A DNA stretch of 64,000 bases from Gallibacterium anatis DSM 16844 = F 149 (GTDB taxonomy: Bacteria; Pseudomonadota; Gammaproteobacteria; Enterobacterales; Pasteurellaceae), in contig NZ_KB903668.1 of the NCBI RefSeq assembly GCF_000379785.1, positions 32,266-96,265 on the forward strand, written 5' to 3'. Shown piece by piece: positions 58,248 to 64,000 of the stretch (positions are counted from its first letter, which is position 1; every line of letters starts with the position of its first letter). The notes under the pieces are model-generated. The model saw only the letters and a list, made by a program, of their open reading frames with translations. It made no database searches and was not told the origin of the DNA. Made by a program: the position numbers and the translations under genes.

Positions 58248-59522
58248 TTAACTAATTATAATATCACTTAATAGAATACTCGGAATAAATATAACAACAG
58301 CCAATACAACTAAAATAATTGCTATATACGGTAAAACAGCTTTAAATGATCTATCTATAGATAATCCACCAATTACACTAGAAATTAGCAAACACAATCC
58401 ATAAGGCGGTGTAATCAATCCTATAGATAATGTAATAATAATTACAATACCTAACTGAACAGGATCAACACCGATAGATTGAGCCACAGGATAAATGACA
58501 GGAACAAATAATACCATTGCCGGAATAGCATCCATAAATGTTCCAATGAATAGGAAGAATAAAATAATTAATAAGAAAAACACATATTCTCCACTATATA
58601 AATTGCTAAAAAATCCAGCAACAATATGGTTGATTCTCATATATCCTAAGAACTCTCCCAATGCAGAGGCTGCTGCCAGTGCAAATAAAGATAAACAACT
58701 TAGCTCTAAAGTTTCTATTAATATTTTAGGAATATCTCTATAACTAATTGTTTTATAATAATACGCACTCACTAAATAGGCATAAATCGCTGAAAATGCC
58801 GCTGCTTCAGTTGCAGTAAATATACCGAATACAATGCCTAAGATAATAATTAATGGCGTTAATAATGCTGGCAATGATTGCTTAAAAAGTTGCCAAAATA
58901 GAGATAATGTTATTGGTTTTTCTTTCGGCAAGTGTTCTTTTATTGCAACATAATAAACAAAAGCCATCATTCCAAGACCAATTAATATTCCTGGTAATAA
59001 TCCACCAATAAATAACTTACCAACAGAGGTATTAGTTAATCCGGCATAAATAACCATAGTAATACTCGGAGGAATAATACTGCCTATGGTCGAAGATGAC
59101 GCAGTAACGCCCACAGCCATCTCTTTACTATAGCCTTTATCTATCATATTAGGGATCAATATTTTTCCTATTCCCGCTGTATCCGCTTGAGATGAACCAC
59201 TTACTCCGGCAAATAGCATAGAAACTAAAACATTTGCGTGTCCCAATCCTCCTGGATATCGTCCCACGATACCTAATGAAAAATTGATTAATTTCTTTGA
59301 AATATTTCCTCTATTCATAATAGAAGCGGTTAAGATAAATAAAGGAACAGCTAATAAAACATAAGAATTTAAACCATAAAACATTTTCATTGGAATAACT
59401 GTATACGGAACATTGCCAATAAAAACAATGCCAAGTAAAGCAGAAATAGCAATAGAATATGCAATAGGAATTCCAATAAATATAAATAATATGAATAATA
59501 TAGTAATCGCTAAAAGTGTCAT
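58248..59522 (-). CDS. dctM: TRAP transporter large membrane subunit (DctM family)
   Basis: DctM-type proteins form the 12-helix sodium-driven channel of tripartite ATP-independent periplasmic transporters. The 424-residue protein has the motifs PLFILTASIMNRG, GVSGSSQADTAGIGKILIPNM, ATEAAAFSAIYAYL and ITPPYGLCLLISSVIG. It overlaps the small-subunit gene by 4 bases. The substrate should be a carboxylate or sugar acid, judging by the adjoining kinase and dehydrogenase. Confidence 0.93.
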   Translation of the reverse strand: MTLLAITILFILFIFIGIPIAYSIAISALLGIVFIGNVPYTVIPMKMFYGLNSYVLLAVPLFILTASIMNRGNISKKLINFSLGIVGRYPGGLGHANVLVSMLFAGVSGSSQADTAGIGKILIPNMIDKGYSKEMAVGVTASSSTIGSIIPPSITMVIYAGLTNTSVGKLFIGGLLPGILIGLGMMAFVYYVAIKEHLPKEKPITLSLFWQLFKQSLPALLTPLIIILGIVFGIFTATEAAAFSAIYAYLVSAYYYKTISYRDIPKILIETLELSCLSLFALAAASALGEFLGYMRINHIVAGFFSNLYSGEYVFFLLIILFFLFIGTFMDAIPAMVLFVPVIYPVAQSIGVDPVQLGIVIIITLSIGLITPPYGLCLLISSVIGGLSIDRSFKAVLPYIAIILVVLAVVIFIPSILLSDIIIS

Positions 59523-60001
59523 TGTTTCTTCCTTATCAGCAAGCTCATTTTCTCAAAGCTATCTTCTAATAAAAATAGGATAATACTTGAAAAAGTAATT
59601 GGTAAAATTAACCAAACATATCCCTGTCTAAAGGCAGGGATAGTGACCCATTTAGAATTCCAAAATGATGAAGTGATTTCAGCTGAATAAATAAGACATA
59701 CTATTGAAAAACATAATATTATCCCATTCTGAATAAGTGATAATACACATTTATATTTTTCTGACTCTATTTTATTTTTTAAGAAAGAAAAGCTGAAATG
59801 TCTTTTTTTCCTAGTCATTACTGCTGCACCCAATAACATTGACCAAATAAAGGCATTGACTGAAAGCTCTTCTGTCCAAATAACGCTGATATGGAAATAG
59901 CGACTAATAACTTGTATAAATGTTGTAACTACAAATATTGAAAGAAAACAAGCACTAATCACGAGCTCCAATTTAGCTATGAAATCAATTATCTTACGCA
60001 T
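59519..60001 (-). CDS. dctQ: TRAP transporter small membrane subunit (DctQ family)
   Basis: This 160-residue protein has four membrane helices. The family motif around helix 2, ISVIWTEELSVNAFIWSMLLGAAVMTRKKRHFSF, is well kept. It partners the DctM subunit and is translationally coupled to it by a 4-base overlap. It lies 2 bases downstream of dctP. Confidence 0.92.
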   Translation of the reverse strand: MRKIIDFIAKLELVISACFLSIFVVTTFIQVISRYFHISVIWTEELSVNAFIWSMLLGAAVMTRKKRHFSFSFLKNKIESEKYKCVLSLIQNGIILCFSIVCLIYSAEITSSFWNSKWVTIPAFRQGYVWLILPITFSSIILFLLEDSFEKMSLLIRKKQ

Positions 60002-60003
60002 AA

Positions 60004-61011
60004 TTAATCCTTAGCTAATTTTCTAATTTGCTCTATCACATCTACCATATTATGTTCTTTACCCCATTTATCTTGAATTTCCACAGCTTTTAGAACAAAT
60101 GGTGTAGTATCAAGACTATTAACTTTTGCTCCATCAGCGATAGCTTTTTCTTTATAATTTTTTTCTTCCACATATACTGCATTTCTTTCAGCATCTGTCG
60201 CTGCTTTCATTGCATTTTCAAATACTTCCTTATGTTTATCATCTAATTTATCCCACAATCCTGCACGTACTAACAAAAATCTTGTTGTATAATCGTGACC
60301 TGTTTCAGAAATATATTTACCATTATTTGTTTTATGATGTTCCATTGGAACTAAATAAGGATAAGCATTTTCAGCACCATCAACGACATTACTGCTTAAT
60401 GCTTGATATAACTCTGCCCAAGCAACAGATGTAGGAATTGCACCAATGCTAAGCCAATAATCGGAAACCACTCCTGATGTTTGAGTTCTTATTTTAAGTC
60501 CTTTTAAATCTTCTGGCTTGAATACTGGTTTCTTGCCATACCAATGACGAACACCGGCAGTCCAATAACTTTTCACATAATATTTTTTACCTGATTTTTC
60601 ATAAATAATATCTGCGATCTTTTTACCAATATCGCCATCTACCACTTTTTCCCAGTGTTTATAATCGTTAAAAAGATAGAGTAGAGAAAATATATCCACC
60701 TCATCAATTCCTAATGAGGTCATAAATCCTGGTGAAACTAAAACAACATCTGCACCACCTAAGATAAGTTTTTCAACCAACTCATTTTCATTTGTACCAA
60801 TAGTTCCTGCATGCACTTCAATATTAAATAATTGTGATTTTTCCGCATCGTCTTTAAGTTTTAACATTCCTGTCTGGTATGGACTATCAAGGTTTGTTTG
60901 ATTATGTGCAGCAACAACATTTACCTTTCCTGTATCTGAACCACCTTTATCATCACATCCATTGAGTAACACCAAAGAAGATAACAACAATGCCAAAATT
61001 GATTTTTTCAT
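60004..61011 (-). CDS. dctP: TRAP substrate-binding protein (DctP family) with a lipobox
   Basis: This 335-residue DctP-family solute receptor captures the substrate and hands it to DctQM. The substrate-carboxylate arginine region is GLKIRTQTSGV, followed by SIGAIPTSVAWAELYQALSSNVVDGAENAYPY. Unlike most Gram-negative DctP proteins, the signal ends in LLNGC (Cys19) followed by Asp-Asp. It should be a lipoprotein, and by the enterobacterial +2 Asp rule it would stay on the inner membrane. It is the first gene of the six-gene operon, with GGGAG upstream. Confidence 0.9.
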   Translation of the reverse strand: MKKSILALLLSSLVLLNGCDDKGGSDTGKVNVVAAHNQTNLDSPYQTGMLKLKDDAEKSQLFNIEVHAGTIGTNENELVEKLILGGADVVLVSPGFMTSLGIDEVDIFSLLYLFNDYKHWEKVVDGDIGKKIADIIYEKSGKKYYVKSYWTAGVRHWYGKKPVFKPEDLKGLKIRTQTSGVVSDYWLSIGAIPTSVAWAELYQALSSNVVDGAENAYPYLVPMEHHKTNNGKYISETGHDYTTRFLLVRAGLWDKLDDKHKEVFENAMKAATDAERNAVYVEEKNYKEKAIADGAKVNSLDTTPFVLKAVEIQDKWGKEHNMVDVIEQIRKLAKD

Positions 61012-61055
61012 AAGGAACTCCCATTAATATAATGATTAAATTTATACTTAACCTA

Positions 61056-61075
61056 TTATGAAACCGGTTTCATAA
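61056..61075. promoter_or_regulatory. Perfect 20-bp LacI-type operator before the TRAP operon
   Basis: TTATGAAACCGGTTTCATAA is a perfect inverted repeat with a central CG, the mark of LacI-family operators. Its core TGAAACCGGTTTCA is, from memory, the operator of Pseudomonas PtxS. It overlaps a possible promoter on the minus strand (TTGCTT at 61080-61085 and CATAAT at 61055-61060, spacing 19). It lies 45 bases from the dctP start. Confidence 0.85.
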
Positions 61076-61095
61076 CAATAAGCAAAGTAAAGAAA

Positions 61096-61111
61096 GGTGA
61101 TCACTATCACA
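61096..61111. promoter_or_regulatory. CRP-like site upstream of the TRAP operon
   Basis: Read on the minus strand, TGTGATAGTGATCACC matches the CRP consensus TGTGA-N6-TCACA at 9 of 10 positions. It lies about 20 bases upstream of the operator, at roughly -55 to -60 from the probable start, suitable for CRP activation. Catabolite control of a sugar-acid operon would be expected. Confidence 0.65.
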
Positions 61112-61230
61112 AAAAAACTGATACTTTTTATTAACTAATCTATTCCAAATATTCAAAACACCTTTCCAATTTTTATCTAGATACTTTAGAATATTGCTTA
61201 CATTTCCATCATTACCGATGCTTTTTTATT

Positions 61231-62058
61231 ATGAATACATCAATGAAAGTTGAAGAATTAGAAAATAAAATTAGAGAACGTTACGACAGTTTAAGTAAAC
61301 GATTAAAACAAGTTGCCAAATATATTTTAGATAATCCAAATAGTGTTGTTTTTGATACTGTTGCCGTCATCGCTGAACGAGCGGATGTTCCTCCTTCTAC
61401 CTTAATCCGTTTTGCCAATGTATTTGGTTTCAAAGGTTTCAATGAAATGAAACAAATTTTCAAAGAAAGCTTAATGGAGTCAACTGCTGATTACCAAGAA
61501 CGTGCAGAGTTATTCCATAAAATGGGGGAAAAAAGAAATGAGCAAAGTAGTCCTGAAAATATTCTCGCCGTTTTTTCACACGCCAATGCTACAGCGCTCA
61601 CGCAATTATCTAATAGCATTGATCCAAAACAACTCAATGAAGCTGTAAAATTACTGGATTCTGCTAATACAATATTCATTATCGGCTTAAGACGTTCATA
61701 TAGTGTGGCGTGTTATTTAAATTATGCCCTACATCATCTCAATCGCCGCTCCTTTATTATTGATGGTTTAGGCGGAATGTTTGAAGAACAATTAAATGTT
61801 ATAAAACCGGGAGATGTGGTCGTCGCAATCAGTTTTTCACCTTATGCCAAAGAAACACTTAATATTTTGGACTCTGTAGCTAAAGCTGGAATTAGACAAA
61901 TCGCGATTACAGACAGTCAGTTAAGCCCTTTAGTCAGTTTTAGTGATATCGCGTTCATTATAAAAGAGGCTCATATCAATGGATTTCGCTCACAATGTTC
62001 AACAATGAATCTTGTGCAAAGTTTGGCAATTTCACTTGCTTTTAAACAAAAATCATAA
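61231..62058 (+). CDS. RpiR/MurR-family transcriptional regulator with SIS domain
   Basis: The N-terminal HTH_6 domain (residues about 5-80, VAVIAERADVPPSTLIRFANVFGFKGFNEMK) is followed by a sugar-isomerase SIS domain (about 130-260, FIIGLRRSYSVACYLNYAL, VVVAISFSPYAKETLNIL). This class senses phosphosugars. Position next to an iolC-type gene suggests a myo-inositol regulator (IolR-like) rather than control of the TRAP operon, but both are possible since it is divergent from dctP. It is 275 residues. Confidence 0.87.
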   Translation: MNTSMKVEELENKIRERYDSLSKRLKQVAKYILDNPNSVVFDTVAVIAERADVPPSTLIRFANVFGFKGFNEMKQIFKESLMESTADYQERAELFHKMGEKRNEQSSPENILAVFSHANATALTQLSNSIDPKQLNEAVKLLDSANTIFIIGLRRSYSVACYLNYALHHLNRRSFIIDGLGGMFEEQLNVIKPGDVVVAISFSPYAKETLNILDSVAKAGIRQIAITDSQLSPLVSFSDIAFIIKEAHINGFRSQCSTMNLVQSLAISLAFKQKS

Positions 62059-62061
62059 TAA

Positions 62062-62094
62062 AAACGGCTAATTTCCCAACAAAATTAGCCGTTT
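62062..62094. terminator. Bidirectional terminator between the RpiR gene and iolC
   Basis: AAACGGCTAATTT (62062-62074) and AAATTAGCCGTTT (62082-62094) form a perfect 13-bp stem with a 7-base loop between convergent genes. Confidence 0.88.
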
Positions 62095-62118
62095 AACACA
62101 TATAATGATAACTAATCT

Positions 62119-63717
62119 TTACCCTTTATACTTTTTCCATAAATGAATCAACCGCTGATATTTTTCACGAACAGACTTCATTAACACATCATCATTAATT
62201 TCATTTGCTAACCATTTGGCTGACGCTTCTGCAAAAATAGTTCTTCCAACTGCAAATCCTTTGACGATATCTGCATTAGCGGCTTCTTTAAAAGTTTCAT
62301 CAAAGACACTTCCCGGCGCATCTAGACCTAAGATCAAGACGCCACGACAATAAGGATCATTGGCTGAAATCACCGCTGTAAGCTGCTGCCAAGTGACTGC
62401 TTTTAACCCCGGCAATTTCCACCAATCCGGTTTTATACCTAATTGATACAAATGACGAACAACATCAAGATAATAGCTCTCTTTTTGTTCCATTGTTGAT
62501 GGTAAAATGATCTCTAACAATAATTCGTGACCTGTACGACAACAAGCCTGATACACCTCAAGCAATTTTTTATCCTGAGCTTGTTTCATTCCTTCATTAT
62601 CATTTGGATGATAAAAAACCAAACATTTCACAATATGCTCTTTAGGCCAGGATATTAATTGACTACCCAAATCACCGTGCTCCAACGCCAATGGTCGTGA
62701 GGCAGGTTGTTCTATCGGACGACCAATCCACCATTTTTTTCCGGTAATTGCATTTAATACATCTTGTCCATATGTAGTATCTGCCAAAATCCCTGCTTGA
62801 CCATTTGCAATTCCCTCTTCTGCTGCTGTTTGCTCTGCGGCTTTCAACAATAATTTTTTCAGTTCAGGGATTCGATGAAGATCCGCCCCACATTTCTTCG
62901 CCATTTCCTCAAGTTGTAAACGATGATCGAAAGCAAAAATACAGACATTATCCCATTGTTGCTTTCTAGTGGTAACACGATGTAAATGATTCAATCTACT
63001 ATCAAGATCTGGTCTAGGAACACTCTCAGCTCGAGATAAATAATCATCTAATTCAGTTTTTGTTGGCATTGCCGGAGCACAACCATGACGAGATACCACT
63101 AAAGCCCCACATGCGTTAGCATAACGGCACGCCTGTTCCCATCCTTCTCCATTAACATAACCGCGCAATAGCCCGGACATAAACGCATCGCCAGCACCCA
63201 ACACGTTCAAAACAGCAACACGAACACCATAAACATTCAAGCCACCATCCAGATCATTAGGAATATCCCCATCAAAGACAGAACATCCTGATGCTCCTCG
63301 CTTACATACTAAAGTCGCCTGACTATATTTACGGACATTCTTCAATGCTGTCAAAGTATCTGTTGATCCCCCTGCAATGTGGAACTCCTCTTCTGTTCCA
63401 ACCAATACATCAAAATGATGTAATACTTCTTGTAAAGATTTCGTTACCGCTTCAGAATCAATATAACGGGTTTCGCCATCACCTAGAGAAGTCAATCCCC
63501 AAAGCACCGGCCGATAATCAATATCTAATAAACGTTTTGTTCCATTTCGTCCTGCATATTCTAAAGCGGTTAAAACCGCTTGGCGTGTTTTAGGATGAGA
63601 AAGATGCGTACCTGTAATGGCTAATGCTTTTGCCGAAGCAATATATTTTTCATCAAAATCATCTGATGTGATCGCCATATCTGCACAGTTATCACGATAA
63701 AAAATAAGAGGAAATGT
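62119..63717 (-). pseudogene. iolC: iolC-DUF2090 fusion (5-dehydro-2-deoxygluconokinase), 5' truncated at an IS end
   Basis: The intact protein family joins an IolC kinase to a DUF2090 domain (about 640 residues), serving myo-inositol breakdown. Here 519 codons remain from the ATG at 63678. The reading frame continues upstream of that ATG with FPLIFYRDNCAD, which is the expected internal sequence of IolC, until about 63717. There homology stops at an IS-like end, and an in-frame TGA lies a little further. About the first 110-120 residues, including the sugar-binding start, are missing. Remaining motifs are DIDYRPVLWG, VGTEEEFHIAGG, LGAGDAFMSG and the DUF2090 part (about 225-519). The rest of the iol pathway is not in the window. 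Confidence 0.82.
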
Positions 63718-63727
63718 CAGACTGCTG

Positions 63728-63777
63728 ACAAACCCATCTTTCCAAAATCATTTGATAAAAGTGGGTTTGTTTTTTTA
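63728..63777 (+). terminator. Terminator-like stem-loop at the IS end
   Basis: ACAAACCCA (63728-63736) and TGGGTTTGT (63762-63770) form a 9-bp stem with a 25-base loop followed by seven T residues. On the plus strand this would stop transcription entering the insertion sequence from outside. Confidence 0.5.
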
Positions 63778-63805
63778 CTTTGTCGCTTTTCTCTTGCTTT
63801 TCCTT

Positions 63806-64000
63806 TCAGATAACGGTGCCAGCGGTCATTTTCGCTGATTGTTTTACCCATGCCTCAAACAAGTAAAATTGACGCCATAAATAAGACAAAATAGCCCATA
63901 CCACTAGGGCAATTTTCTTGATATTTTGTGCCATTGCCGCAAGGAAGCATTGCATTTGCACTTTGGATAATCCTCTATAACGAGCATAGCGATGTCCGTG
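63806..64000 (-). pseudogene. C-terminal fragment of an IS1182-type DDE transposase (cut by window edge)
   Basis: The 64 visible residues begin HGHRYARYRGLSKVQMQ and continue FLAAMAQNIKKIALVVWAIL. This resembles the conserved 'ARYRG...VQ...L.AAAQN.K' region near the end of IS1182/IS5-like DDE transposases. The frame stops at 63806. From an ATG overlapping the last codons, another frame (MGKTISENDRWHRYLKGKA...) stays open to the IS end, which might mean a frameshift. The upstream part is outside the window, so intactness is unknown. Confidence 0.65.

Larger units (their letters stand above)
63718..64000 (-). mobile_element. End of an IS1182-like insertion sequence, continuing outside the window
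   Basis: The segment begins CAGACTGCTGACAAACCC exactly where iolC homology stops. It then holds a stem-loop and the 3' end of a DDE transposase on the minus strand. Only one end of the element is visible, so neither the terminal inverted repeat nor a target duplication can be confirmed. Confidence 0.7.

Noticed and set aside
1..64000. tRNA, rRNA, CRISPR or prophage genes
   Set aside because: No cloverleaf genes, rRNA sequence, repeat-spacer arrays or phage structural genes were recognised anywhere in the window.

Overview
The window looks like a chromosomal segment of a gamma-proteobacterium of the family Pasteurellaceae. Its protein sequences most resemble Haemophilus/Pasteurella-type versions of ccmA-I, nrfABCD, rnfABCDGE-nth, rppH-lgt-thyA, pepB-ndk and ychF-pth. 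Base composition is moderately AT-rich, intergenic gaps are short and operons are tightly packed. I cannot name the species. No rRNA, tRNA or CRISPR array was recognised.

Layout from left to right: a 5'-truncated methyltransferase; a histidine attenuator with leader peptide followed by hisG-hisD alone; a solitary dipeptide/haem-type binding protein; an MdtD-like drug exporter; mobB; and a complete cytochrome c maturation operon ccmABCDEFGHI, transcribed leftwards. Then come thyA, lgt, a TauE/SafE permease and rppH (leftwards), sanA, and the electron-transport operon rnfABCDGE-nth (rightwards), in which RnfC carries a large tandem-repeat tail. A housekeeping stretch follows: an NSS transporter, priC, argS, a yecM-like gene, a SlyB/Pcp-type lipoprotein, pepB, ndk, ychF, pth, birA, ratAB, roxA and xseA. 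An isolated xylR sits next to a respiratory nitrite-reduction block, nrfABCD plus nrfE-X-F-G. After it lie metC, a 2-Cys peroxiredoxin, cpxR/cpxA, an alanine/glycine symporter and prlC.

The last 9 kb is accessory catabolism. A six-gene leftward operon (TRAP transporter dctP-dctQ-dctM, LacI-type regulator, PfkB sugar kinase, GhrB-type 2-hydroxyacid dehydrogenase) is visibly more AT-rich than its surroundings. Its promoter region holds a perfect 20-bp palindrome with the core TGAAACCGGTTTCA and a CRP-like site. Gene content and operator together suggest uptake and phosphorylation of a 2-keto sugar acid such as 2-ketogluconate. Next to it are an RpiR/MurR-type regulator and the 3' part of an iolC-DUF2090 fusion gene. 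The start of that gene has been lost at the edge of an IS1182-like insertion sequence, which runs off the window.

Functional links: the ccm operon, nrf genes and mobB all serve anaerobic respiration. CcmA-I makes c-type haem attachments, and NrfE/F/G should attach the special CWTCK haem of NrfA. FNR-like and NarP-like sites lie upstream of nrfA, with weaker matches upstream of ccmA. Rnf is a membrane electron-transfer complex. The most noteworthy observations are the putative TRAP-fed keto-sugar-acid operon with its operator, the IS-truncated iolC, the amplified RnfC repeat tail and the dual haem-lyase sets.
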